In this document: positions 1-11,046 of the stretch, piece after piece
Position numbering within the stretch: position 1 is the first letter of the stretch
Layout of the letters: each line of letters begins with the position of its first letter
DNA from: Branchiostoma floridae
Lineage: Eukaryota > Chordata > Leptocardii > Amphioxiformes > Branchiostomatidae
Direction: 5' to 3'
DNA: 60,000 bases
Assembly: GCF_000003815.2 (NCBI RefSeq)
Contig: NC_049990.1
Span: forward strand, 3,382,438 to 3,442,437
The notes under the pieces: generated by a model
The model's database searches: none
Seen by the model: the letters and a program-made list of their open reading frames with translations, nothing else
What the model was told of the DNA's origin: nothing
Translations under genes and position numbers: made by a program

Positions 1-1
1 A

Positions 2-925
2 GCGTTCGGACATTTTGAGTTCACTCGTGCTCCGTTTGGCCTGAAGAACTCTCCTGCCTGTTTCCAGAGGATGATGGATAAGCTCCTCAAGGGTGCGGAG
101 GAGTTCGCCAGAGCCTTTATGGACGACATCATCGTCGGTAGCGACAAGTGGGAAGACCATCTCCTTCACTTAGATGAGGTGCTGTCCCGGCTGGAACTAG
201 CACTGCTCACAGTCAAGCCATCAAAGTGCTGTGTAGGTGTTCCAAGAGCAGAGTACTTGGGGAAAATGATAGGACAGGGAGAGGTCTCCCCTACCACCAG
301 CAAGGTGGCGGCTATTCAAGCCACCCCAATCCCGAAGACCAAGAAAGGGGTGCGCGCCTTCTTGGGAATCGTGAATTACTATCGGGATTTTATCCCTAAC
401 ATGGCTACCATATCAACCCCCTTAACTGATCTGTTGAAGAAAGGCCAGCCCAATGAAGTCAGCTGGAATGGGGATTGCGGAAGAGCCTTCCTAAAGCTGA
501 AGGAAGTACTAAGCTCCACACCGGTGCTGATCATGGCGGATCACACCAAGCCGTTTGTGGTGCAGGTAGATGCCAGTGATACAGGAATCGGAGCAGTGCT
601 GTCTCAGGTGGATGACATGGGGCGAGATAGACCAGTGGCATACCGAAGCAAGAAGTTGAGTGAGACCCAACAGCGCTGGTCCACCATCGAGAAGGAGTGC
701 TATGCCATAGTGTTCGCTGTAGAGCAGTTCCGGTACTATCTGTATGGGCGGTCCTTCACGATTCAGACGGACCATAAGCCCCTGTCATGGTTGGCTCAGG
801 TAAGAGACAGGAACAGGAAGTTGATGCGCTGGAGTCTTGCACTGCAGGAATATGATGTGATGTATACTCATAAGAAGGGAGTGGATAACGCTAACGCGGA
901 TGCGCTAAGCAGGGCATGGCAGTAG
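2..925 (+). mobile_element. Ty3/gypsy retrotransposon pol fragment: reverse transcriptase C-terminal part and RNase H
   Basis: The frame is open from base 2 and the 5' part of the element lies outside the window. The first visible residues (FTRAPFGLKNSP, FQRMM) are the conserved gypsy RT segment. The catalytic RT box appears as FMDDII, followed by the thumb region (FLGIVNYYRDFIP). RNase H follows, with VDASDTGIGAVL, the EKECYAIVFAV helix and TDHKPLSWL. The frame ends with ADALSR and a stop at 923-925. No integrase follows: only about 250 noncoding bases separate the stop from the LTR. In ordinary Ty3/gypsy elements integrase comes after RNase H. The gap therefore means either an internal deletion or a Gmr1-type order with integrase upstream of RT. 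No frameshift is visible in this part, so the insertion may be fairly young. Confidence 0.93.
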
Positions 926-1171
926 GGTAACTATGTAATAGTACGCGTGGAATTGAACTGGCATATTAAGGATCAGAATAGAGGTGATGTGTGTAATCAC
1001 AAATCGAGATGATAGACGTAACTTGAGTAGAGAAATATAGCCAGTGAGATACAATTGTTAGCAAGGTAGTTGCAATGTAGACTTGTTATATGTACTGACT
1101 ATATGTTCTTAAAGTTAGACCTCAACACTGTTATCAGAAATAACCCTGTAGTGTTATATTCTTGGGGGAGG

Positions 1172-1523
1172 TGTTGTGTGTTGAGTGGATCCCCTCTGAG
1201 TTAATTGACCCCAGAAGTCCTATTCACCTTCATCTGGGGGGGTGTGTTGCCAGTTAGTGCAAAGCGTCCCCACGCCAGACCCCTGGGGTGGTGGAATGTC
1301 CCAGATATGGTACCAGCTAATTTGAATGCATAGCGTCCCCACGCCAGACCCCTGGGGTGGATGTGGAGAGGAGAGATATAAATAGGGGAGAGCTGGAGGA
1401 CGGGGCAGTCCTGCTTGGGGAGAGAGGATCGAGAGTGGAATAAACAAGTATGAATTTGCAAGAAGTCTCCGTATCTTCAATCGGAAAAGAACCTGATCCA
1501 ACATTAAGAACCTGGATCTAACA
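1172..1523 (+). repeat. 3' long terminal repeat of the gypsy element
   Basis: A purine tract (GGGGGAGG, about 1164-1171) sits just before TGTT, and the repeat closes with AACA at 1520-1523, giving the inverted TGTT/AACA ends expected of an LTR. Inside are a TATA box (TATAAATA, 1377-1384) and a polyadenylation signal (AATAAA, 1439-1444), in the order expected for U3-R. A 29-base sequence is directly repeated at 1263-1291 and 1332-1360, which may be a U3 enhancer repeat. The 5' LTR is outside the window, so the boundaries cannot be confirmed by LTR-LTR comparison. Confidence 0.8.
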
Positions 1524-1724
1524 CATGGCATCATCTGTCAACTCTTTTACCTTCGTTAAATGTCATACTCACAGAACTTTTTGCAGAGTTCTACTTGTTG
1601 ACCACATAATTATGTTTGGCCTAAACGTACATTTTCCAGTCGATTATTTGTACCAGTCTGTCACGTTCATATTTCCTTACATCACTTGACCAAGTGCAAT
1701 CTTTTTCCCGCCTTTTTTTCTCAG

Positions 1725-1934
1725 ATCAACTTTATGGAGGACCACGTGAAGGTGATCCTGACCTGTAGTGACCCCGAGGATTACGTCATGACCTACATCA
1801 ACCAGCAGCGCATGAGCAGTACGTACCGCCTGGTGACGCTTGCGCACTCGGGCTGCCCGGCGGAGATGCGGGAACGGATGACGTACGCACGCGCCATGCT
1901 CAGGAAGGTCGTCAACATGGAGAGACTGCTGTAA
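1725..1934 (+). CDS. Polo-like kinase, last coding exon (second polo box, C-terminus)
   Basis: A good acceptor (polypyrimidine tract, then CAG at 1722-1724) opens a 70-codon frame ending in TAA at 1932-1934. The peptide begins INFMEDHVKVIL, continues with a VMTYIN strand and a TYRL strand, and ends in a helix containing RERMTYARAMLRK. This matches, in order, the end of polo box 2 in the PLK family: the INFxxDHxKxIL start, the TYxL strand and the RLRYAR-type terminal helix. Polo boxes bind phosphopeptides and localise the kinase to centrosomes, centrioles or kinetochores. The upstream exons would lie before base 1, so the gypsy insertion would sit in the last intron. Which PLK paralogue this is cannot be told from one exon. 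Confidence 0.75.
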   Translation: MNFMEDHVKVILTCSDPEDYVMTYINQQRMSSTYRLVTLAHSGCPAEMRERMTYARAMLRKVVNMERLL

Positions 1935-2145
1935 CCATGGAAACGGGGCGTCGCATAGCAACAGAGTCTTACAAACATGTCCAGAATGACACTTTGTGTT
2001 GTCCACATGGATGGACTCTTGTAACCATGGAAACGGAGCGTCACTTAGCAACACTAGTAGACTATGATGATTGTGTCCGGAGAGACAAGGTGTTGTGGAG
2101 AGCTTCTTGTAACCAAGGAAACGGGGTGTCGCATAGCAACAGACT
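1931..2145 (+). repeat. Three-copy, about 88-90 bp repeat with X-box-like motifs in the PLK 3' region
   Basis: Similar units begin at 1931, 2021 and 2109. Each opens with GTAACCATGGAAAC or, in the third copy, GTAACCAAGGAAAC, and carries a second element ending in TAGCAAC about 20 bases later. The first motif in copies 1 and 2 fits the RFX X-box consensus GTHNYYATRRNAAC. The array begins at the PLK stop codon, so it would be transcribed in the 3' UTR. Confidence 0.75.
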
Positions 2146-3901
2146 GTTGTATAATCATATTGTCCGATCAGATGAGAGGTTCGACTAGTTTTGAGCGTCG
2201 CAAGAGGCGCGATTTTCCACATGGTTCTGTAGAACAAGACTTGTGAAAATGAACCGATACACACCTAACATCTGCTTGGAGATATCCTACGGTGCAATGA
2301 AAGGATGAAAAGCAATGTATAAAGATTAACTGCATTGAGAAATTTTGTGACAATGATGAGGATAACATGGCGAAAGGAACAGATTTATTTACCATTCCCA
2401 CGGAAGTGCAAAATGTAACGTTTCTCGAATTGTTGCTAACTGATACGTCGAAACTGACTAACATGCAAATACAAAGTCGCTCTAAGATGAATGCACTTTT
2501 GACAATCTGAGCTGCTAGTTCTGTACAGTATTTTCAATACATAGTTGTCGAAACCTTAGAGTATTATGCGACCTTAAAAAGTGCCTTCAGAATATTAAAA
2601 GGACAATCTACTTGATAGTGTGTGTTAAGAAGAAATGACGTGAAAGGAAATTGGATATAACGTCGCGTAAAATTGTGTTGCAATAATGTGATTTTGACAA
2701 TCAGATCTTGATGCTGCAATTTCGATACGAGTCGCCAGATGGCGCGACTGAGCTATTAGAAGCGAATCCGCCACTTGTGTTGGTCCGTACGTGCAATGTT
2801 GCCACAATGTTGTCTAACTTATTTATTACAGTCTCTAAAGAATAACGAAAAAAATATGGCAGCAAGTACAAGTTCCTGTCCACTTCTTGTGGAAGTTGTT
2901 ACCTGTTCTTAGCTATTATCAATGCACCTACTCGTGTTTATAGGTTAATGAATGTGAGAAATAAAAGTTGATATTAAAAAGCAAAACGCCTCGCGTTTTA
3001 TAATAGAGAGATTAATATCATAAATATCATGTTTTTTTCTTTATTTTCTAGTAATTATCTATTTCCTTATCAATCCTCTGCAACCCCATTCCTCAAGCAA
3101 TGTTTTTGTTGGACAATATTTATACACACGGGTTTCCTCGTTTTCTTTATGTCCAGCGGGATTAGACCGTTCCTTCTTAGTATAGATGGCATTGAGGTGT
3201 GTGAAATTGCCAAGCCCAATGTTTGTTGCGTTTTCAAATGCCTTTTGGTCTGTAATATGATATTTCAGACACACATCGCCCATTTACGCACTTCTAACTC
3301 TTCTGTAAGCATCATATTTTCTTCACAACTCCATCTTTTTTTATAAAAAATCAACATCTAACCTCCCTACTGTAATATCTAAAATGGTACACCTTGTACA
3401 AACATGGCGGTCTTATCTTACTAGTATAATAATTGCTTTGCGGTTGGTTGCGGTTAACCCGAGGTCACGAGAATAATCGACACCTGTCAGAAAAGCGGAA
3501 CTTGTGGGCGGTTCCTGAAACCTCGCCTAGCTTTTCGGGGAAGTCCCTCGGGCCAGTGAACACTCGCCTTTCTACCGCTTCTACTGGATAAACCCATTTT
3601 ACGTCCATTCAAAGGTAGGGTCTGTGGCAAAGAATTCTTAGATTAAAGAATACGGATTTCGTTTTATCAGAAATATTGAGCTAAATGTACTATTTTATTG
3701 CGTGTAAAGAACTTATTTGTCAGAGAATGTTTCAAAACATAGCAAAAACGATTGTATAAATGTTGAAGACTCAAGCCCACCCCTAATGTCTAACTTTTAG
3801 AACAGTCCGACTTCATCCAAAGGATTATTTCGGGAAATCCCCGAATCTGGGCCTCCCAGTTCTTTATAGCGTCCCGACGCTGGAGAGCTAAGGTTGCAGA
3901 C
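2146..3901. other. Probable PLK 3' UTR and intergenic DNA
   Basis: No convincing coding exon is seen on either strand. AATAAA at 2960-2965 may be the polyadenylation signal of the PLK gene. Short frames here are A/T-rich and lack family resemblance or splice context. A G/C-richer patch at about 3480-3620 may belong to the promoter of the small gene that starts at 3902. Confidence 0.4.
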
Positions 3902-5783
3902 ATGGCAGCTCTGGGCGGTGGCGACCCTTTTCTTTCTCCTGGCAGAAGAGGGAGAAGGAATATCGCTACCTCTCGTGGAGAAAACGGGACTCTATTTGAC
4001 AGATTGACGCCATGGATTGAAAATCCACCCATCATATCAGGAGCTGGGGTGATCTTGCCACATCAGGCTATCCCTGCCCTGAAAAGGTTTGACCTTTTTG
4101 TTACATGTTGTACGGCACTGGTATAGTGGTAGCCTCCTTCTGGTCAAAGATATTCTTTTGCCCATTTCTTACGTTGATATCTGTGCTAGAATGAAGCAAG
4201 TACTTGGTAGATATGCAATTATGATGGAGTCCATCTAAGTTTTAAACATAAGTTTGCACTTTGTGTGGGAAGTGAGTGTTTTTTCCCATCAGGGTGGGGT
4301 GCAAGATTGAGCTAGCTGAAACGATGCTGGGTCGTCACTTTCCAGGCATCTTACGATCTGCCGCTGATTCTAGTACACAACAGCTCTCTCAATTCAAGGT
4401 TAGTGTCCGATCATGTGAACATCTCAGGGGGAAAATGTTTCTAAAGTCTAGGTCTTGTTTGATCTGCTTGTATGGACATTCGAGACATTTTTGCAACCGC
4501 CATTTTGTGTCGTTACGAAAGGTGATTGGTCAATCGTGCAGACCAGTAAATGTTCAAAAGGTATCAATTTATGTTTAACCTCCTTGGTAGTATTACGAAA
4601 TATATTGTATCTTACAGTTGAGATGGATGGAGGGTTTGGGGAAAAAAGGAAGTTATACACGTATAGAGCATTACTTACTGTTTGATTTTGTCGTAAACAA
4701 TCTTGATGATTCAGCATTGGAAACCCCCTACTTTAATGTGTAACCCGCCCACGCTTTGCAAAAAGCAGAACTACACAAGTTGTAGTATATTCCCGTGTTC
4801 GCTAGATGACGTTAATGAACCGTGAGACGATTTGAGTCCATGACCTGCGAGTTCAAATTTGTTCACAATATCCAAGAAGGTTATATCAGATAACCTCCTT
4901 GCAATATCTAAGCTCTAAGGCTGTACTTTTTGATATCTGGTCTATCATTTATATCTCTCCCACCATTCAACACCATGTGAAACTTTCTTGGCCATTTTCA
5001 TATACAACGTAGGGCCCTTCCTTGTCTACCATTGCTTTACTTTGAAAAGGATAATAGGAAGAGACGTATCGTTCCACTTTGATGCTGCATTGAAGTGCAT
5101 TCTACAAATCAATGGTAACGTTACAGATTTCTGGACCGACGTTCCTCTTACAAACAAACACGTAACTTGTGCACCATTGGTTGCAATGAGATCATTTGAC
5201 ACTAGGCGGCGCTTCTACCGTTCACCTGTTGACCGCTTTGTTCCCATTTCATTTGACAGAGAACGTCAACAAAAGGCGCCCAAAGGTCACAGCGCGACAA
5301 AAGCCACACGCAGAAAAGCCACACACTACACCCGTTATCAAGTTCGCTTAGCTCCTATTGTATCGGATTGTCGTTTGGGATTCTTCTTTTGAATGTCGCT
5401 CAACCAAACTTGAAAAGATCTGAAGACGCAGGGTGTCTAGGTAGAGAGGTGTCAAGGTAGTCTGCACATGACATAGGTCGTTGCCCTGAAGGTCGTCTTT
5501 AGCTGGCTTATTTTATAAGTTTTCTGACACACAACCGTTCAAGTTGGAGTAGCAAGAACACCTGACGATCTTGCCTCCAACAAGTATATGTTCAGTGGGC
5601 GATACAAGAAAATTTCAGAACCTCCGGATCCATTAAATTTTCCTGAACCTACAGAGTCAGGGAGCTTTAGGGAACCTTGAATTTGTTTTCATCAGTTCTT
5701 AATGCCTGTCTACCGAGACTACCATTCTCCAGACGCCTGCCTTTGTTGTGAAGCACGGAGACAGTCCGGAATGTGTCTATTGA
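3902..5783 (+). CDS. Candidate small three-exon gene, unrecognised
   Basis: Exon 1 would be 3902-4086, opening with MAALGGGDPFLSPG. Exon 2 would be 4293-4398, after a TTTTTTCCCATCAG acceptor, and contains ELAETMLGRHFPG. Exon 3 would be 5733-5783, ending in TGA. Phases agree (2, then 0), giving about 114 residues with a basic N-terminus. The exon 1 donor (GTTTGA) is weak and exon 3 is short, so the third exon is only a guess. I do not recognise the family. It has no signal peptide or membrane segment. It lies between the PLK exon and TNF gene A on the same strand. The alternative is a transcribed non-coding locus, or a gene with other downstream exons. Confidence 0.3.
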
Positions 5784-6852
5784 CCGGTAATTGGCGAGTG
5801 AAATGTTGGATTGGAGCCAAACTGGCCAAGGTTTGGACGGGAGCCCAAGGAAACATCGGCATTTGTCTGCGAGAAATATTATTGTGCTTGAGTGCAGTTA
5901 AGAAGTCTCTTTGTGGCGTGTTGATGTTGACTGGCCATGCATTTAATCTGCAAAATCAACAGCTTTCTTCACTGTTTTATGTTCAAAGGTAGCCTACGTT
6001 ACACACAGCCTTGAAGTGGCTTAACAGCGATGGAATCGCCCTCTAGGATTCCGAATTGGCCCAAGGGTGTGTCTGAAAAACAAAATGGCAAATTAGTCTT
6101 ATTAGTATTATAGTCATCACCGACGCTAGCCTGGGTACCATCCGATTTCTACCGGGGCTCCTTACTGGCCTTACACTCGCTTCCCTAAAAGGAGCCCCGG
6201 TAGAAATCGTATGGTACCCAGGCTACACCGAGGCTATTTTGGCTCCCAACCCCGTAATCACGGTGTCGCTCGTTTTCTTCCAGTATAACATAGCCAATGG
6301 AGTCTGATTGGGAGACTAACACTGTCCACATACAGCAGAGTGAGCAGACTGTTCGCAAATACACAACTTAATCTCCAAGTTACGGCCAGTACAGTTCAGG
6401 ACATCCTCTGTTGAGAGGTTTTCACAAAGTCCTGTCCAGCATGACAGAGCGGAGCTCGTCCACCTGAAGTCCTGCATCCTCCATGAGTAATTTCCGAAGT
6501 GTCAAAAATTTACGGCAAGAAGGTTCTTTTTTAACCTCCTTGGTTACGGCCACATGTGTGTTCGGTGTGCTTGGCATTTTTCTAGTAATGAAGCACCTTA
6601 AAACACGTTTGAATCCCCGCCGCCAGCCCGCCATGACCATTTTCGTCGGAAAATTCCCAGAAGGCCCGGTTGTTTTCCCGGAACGAAAGTGACACGAGCG
6701 CTTGTTTGCGTACCTGTACCTGCACAACACCTGCGGCGCAGGGGGAGGAGCTTGTTGGCGCCGCGCTGTGCGTTTTGACGTACGTGCGGGGCCCCAAAGT
6801 TTGCAAACACGCCCAGTTAGTCCCTCCATGTTCCTACACCGCTGATAGCACC
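4399..6852. other. Region between the small candidate gene and TNF gene A
   Basis: Apart from the proposed exon at 5733-5783 and the hairpin at 6127-6225 there is no supported feature. Open frames at about 4988-5392 and 5702-5992 have no recognisable protein content. A short palindrome lies at about 4872-4902. Confidence 0.4.
6127..6225. repeat. Foldback element with 36-base arms
   Basis: Bases 6127-6162 are repeated as a nearly perfect reverse complement at 6190-6225, with a 27-base loop. The arms carry TAGCCTGGGTACCAT and ACCGGGGCTCCT. A partial, diverged relative occurs at about 20913-20972, so this is a dispersed family, probably a MITE. Confidence 0.8.
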
Positions 6853-9800
6853 ATGGCGCTGGAAGATCCCCCCGTGAGGGGAGAAGGGGAAGTCTTGGTG
6901 ATTCCCCGCCGAAGCTTCTACGCAGTGATTTTCGCGGTGGCTCTCTTGGTCCTGGCGTCGCTCGCGCTCGGCGTGGGCGGGTTCGTGTACCTGTTGCGCC
7001 AGGTGGAGGAGCTGAGGACGGACAGGTGCGCGTGCAGCGTTGTGAAGCGGGACGTGTCGCGGGACCTTACGGGGGAGGTGGCGCCTCCTGCCGAGCGGCG
7101 TGCTGAGGCAGCACGGGACCAGGTGAGTCGAGAAAAGTTGCTGGGTGAGAATTCGGGTCGCTTCGTGTGTAACAATGGCGCCTAACCTTTGGCCTTACGT
7201 TCTAAGCACGCCTGCATGGGGTGAACTAAATGTCAGCCTTGACGTGTGTAGTTAGAGCATTGACTCTCTGTGACTATAGGTGTTTACACCTGAAAGGAAC
7301 ATTGGAAATACTGTAAATATATGTCTGAAGCAGACGAGCGTGATGTCTTGTAGGCAGGAAACATCGAAAACGGTAAAAGGACAGAATTATGTAATTAAGT
7401 GATAATGTGGGTCAGGGATTCATATCATTACCTGCAAAAAATGAAAACTTCCAAAAATTGCGCTCCGGGGTGCTTTAATAGCTCATATTGTAGAGAAAAG
7501 GCATGTCACATTCTGACAACGCATTTTGTAGGGGCGGGTTTGCATACCTTTAAAAGTAGCAGTGTGGCACTGTCCTTGTTAATGCATTTTATATACAGAC
7601 GATCCTGCATGTAGTGATCACTCAAGAGGCGCGAAGAAAATTGTCAACGTAGATTGGCGGCCACTATATTCAGGATTTTTGATATGCTGGGGTCGGAAAA
7701 CATTAACCTAGGGGACCAGCAGTAAGTGGTCACAATGTCCAGATGGTCATTCTGCAGGGCTGGTCATTAGTGCAAAGTTGACTGTATCTTTACCCCAACA
7801 AAAGTTACAATGCATTACATGTGTTTATTTCTTTCGTAGCTGTTGGCTATCCTCCCGAACGGCAGGAACAGACGGAACCTGCCACCGGTCGACGTCAATG
7901 TGGACCTACCGGACGTTTTACTGGAGACCCTCGGGCTGGGAGCCGAGGTGGCCCGAGAGGATGACGATTCTGTATCCGAAGGTGAACCACCCTTAAGACG
8001 AACAAAACGGGGTGGAGGTTAGTCGCTAGTCAACACCGGACTTCTTACGTCACTGAAAGTGTAATAGAAATCGGCCAAAATACGCTTTATATTTTCTCAG
8101 AGGAGGTCTTCTTTTCTGGCTAGCTGGCTAACTCCTCTAGAAATCGTTCATATTTTGGTCGATTCCTAATACATCTTCAGCTACTTAAAGGAGTCTGGAA
8201 GAGACTATAGGTGGTGACAATAGATAAGCTAGCGATAAATGTAGTGATAAAGAATGGATGTAAAGTGTTTCTATTGTTATATGTTTACACAGAGCCTATC
8301 CAATGTATGTGGAATTATTTCTTTGCATGGTCTTATTGTAACATATTAGTTATAATCCATGTGTACTTTTTCAGGAGGCAAGAGGAGCGGACGCGGGAAG
8401 AAAGGTAACACCCCAAATCTTAACTTCTTTACGAAAGTACATGTACCGACTTTTCTGAATTCTTGAACGTCAACTCTCGTAACTTTGCCGGCACCCTAAG
8501 ACCCCAACATATAAACTAACATGAATGTCTGGAACACTCTGATGTCTGGAACATATGTACCTGTTTGACTACTGATGCTGCATTAGTCGGACATTATTTA
8601 GACGCAAGAAAACATGTATACCAAAGATCTCGGAAGGATGATAAGAGTAGACGTTTTATTGACTATAATATAAAATAAATCCTTTCTTAAGAGCATTGTA
8701 GACATATCATTTGCCTTATCCTGTTACAATCAGGTGGGGCTAATTGTGGGCTTCAGTGTCTTTTCAATTAAGACATGTTTTTGATGTTATATGTCTGTCC
8801 TAATAAAAAGTTATTCTGTCCTTTGCAGGCTCGGGACTAAAGGCGGCGCATATCCAGGGCTCTTTTCCCACGAAGTCTGACGGAAGTGCGGTCCTTGTTG
8901 GAGCCGGTAATTCTTTATGCTTGTTCACTTCGTGAAACGAAGTGTTTGTAGTCAGTGCTGTTTTGATGTCAGGGGGTCGTTTGTCAGCCTGATAACTAGA
9001 GAACGCTTGTTTTTGTTGTAGTTGTGAAGAATTCGCAGTTAAAGCGGGCCTTACTTTCTAACACAGTCGAAACTCTTCTATCTGTTGCACTAACACAAAC
9101 TGCTAAAAGAAGCCATATAGGTGCACCTTGCATCACTTTTCTGTTGACTAAGATGAGACTTGCCGCTCTTCGCCTCATGTCTGCATCGGAACAAGCCACC
9201 AGAACATCGATGTAATGATCATGAAACATCATTCATCTACGAAAATTCTTCTTCACTGGTTTTTGGATCACAGAGGTCATTTTTCCTATCCTCTCTCACT
9301 GACACCCCCTCGCACTTCCCATTGCCCCCCTCCCCAGATGCTGCTTCAGTCATGAAAAAAAGTGCTAAGTTGGGCAAGGTCTTACCTTCCATGAGGGACC
9401 AAGTCGCGACAGAAAGTAAGCAAATTTTTACTTACTTTCCCTTTTTTGTTTTTATTTACACGTAAACAGAAAATGTGGACCGATTCGGACCGCCTCGAAG
9501 GTTCAAGTTCAAAGGTGAGAGTTCATGTTAACAAACCTGTTTTCTCTGCTCGTCTGACTTACCTGTCAATCACTCATCACGTGATGTGCTCCTGACCCTT
9601 CTTTGTGAAGCATCCTTGCTTCAAAAGCGACCAGATTAAGAAAAAAATCTCTTGTCTATTTTGTGAAACAACACTACGACATTTTTGCTTGTATTACTAG
9701 TATGTAGACAGGTTTATTAATTTGTCTTCACCTCCTTTACATATCAATTCACAGTTAGGGTATAAAACCTGTTTTATTTTAACAAGATTTCCTCAGTGTC

Positions 9801-11046
9801 ACTGGCGAAAGAAAGTGGAATTGCTATCTAAAACTTCTGACCGTTTCCAAAATCATACCCAGTTGCTTGAGTAACTGTTACTTTACGTTTATTTATGTCT
9901 TGCTAAAATATGTACTTTTCAGGTGGACGTGTCAACCACTGGAAGGCGGCCGAATGGATGAAAAGGCCAGAATACGAACAGTACAATAATGTGTTCCAAT
10001 TGGACTTCACGGACGGCTCGCTTAGGGTCCATGAGACAGGGCTGTACTACATCTATAGTCAGGTACTGCAGGTATTGTGGAAACGATTTATAAACTGTAG
10101 ATCAGATACTGCAAAGAAACTGTACTCAAATGCTTGACTGTACAGCTCCAGTCTTTATCAACGAAAGCAAACAAAAAACAAGTTTTTCTCTCATGTTCTA
10201 CTTTCATACTAAGATATATCAAATTCCGTAGATCGGTCAGTGGAGGTTCCAGAGCTGGGCCCAGCTCGGACACGCTGAAATGCTTGACATCAAATTAAGA
10301 TGATGACAAAATAAGAAGAATTTGAGTTAGTCCTTACAGTTTCTTTACAGTATTGGATCTACAGCATGAACCTTTCCATAATAAATTCTACCAATACAGA
10401 TAAATTTCCATGTGAGCTATTGTTGCCATGCATCGCCTATGGAATTCATATAATCTCGTTCACCGTTCCAAGTTGGCATGTGCAGCGACATGAATTGTGG
10501 GTTATATGTCAAAGGTCAGGGCCCCCAAGATATGAACAAACAAGTCAGAGACCTTCACCTTTGACATACTACCCACAAGTCATGTCACTGCACATGCGTA
10601 CTAGCTCGGAGTGGTGAACGACCTTACAGGCTACATGTCATAGATATGTTATACAACATTCGATCCCAAAGGGACATTTAGGGACATATTGTTATGGTAT
10701 TTCGTACATACTAAAATCAAGCCTGTATTACCCATCCCAGGTATATTACTACGATGGCTCACACGCTTTCCTTAGTCACATCATCAAAGAATCTGGGGAA
10801 CAAGAGCCGTTCCTACAGTGCATCCAGAGCCCTGCGAACCAGAGTAGGAAGTACAACACCTGCTTCACGGCCGGAGTGTTCCACTTGGACGCGGGGGACA
10901 AGATCGTTGTGCAACTGCAGCAGGAGACTGGAATAGTGGACATGAGTGCGGACACCACCTTCTTCGGACTTATCAAGATAGCAGAGCCAGCTCCTCCTAA
11001 GAAACGCGGGAGACACAAGAACAAAAAGCAAGAAAGGGGATCATGA
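6853..11046 (+). CDS. TNF gene A: EDA-like type II membrane TNF ligand without collagen
   Basis: Eight exons: 6853-7122, 7840-8017, 8375-8404, 8829-8906, 9338-9415, 9470-9514, 9923-10062 and 10741-11046, giving 374 residues. All junctions keep frame (0, 1, 1, 1, 1, 1, 0). The start is the first ATG after an in-frame upstream stretch and sits in CACCATGG. A membrane helix at about 22-48 follows RR, giving type II topology. A furin-like RTKR lies at about 144-147. The THD starts at AAHIQG (about 165) and includes GLYYIYSQ, then FLQC (C300) and YNTCFTAG (C314), the EDA cysteine pair, and ends with TTFFGLIKI. No Gly-X-Y repeat is present, only GGKRSGRGKKG. Exons 5 and 6 add 41 residues inside the THD and are separated by an intron of just 54 bases. 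The tail is lysine/arginine-rich. It probably acts as a secreted or membrane trimer on a TNF receptor. Confidence 0.9.
10458..10620. repeat. Inverted repeat (foldback) in the last intron of TNF gene A
   Basis: Arms of about 64 bases, at roughly 10458-10521 and 10555-10620, are imperfect reverse complements. They share CGTTCACC, GCATGTGCAG and TATGTCAAAGGT segments. The element lies in intron 7, between the exons encoding the two THD halves, and is probably a non-autonomous DNA element. Confidence 0.65.

Noticed and set aside
4988-5392. 134-codon + strand frame
   Set aside because: No recognisable motif, A/T-rich start region and no splice context; probably chance.
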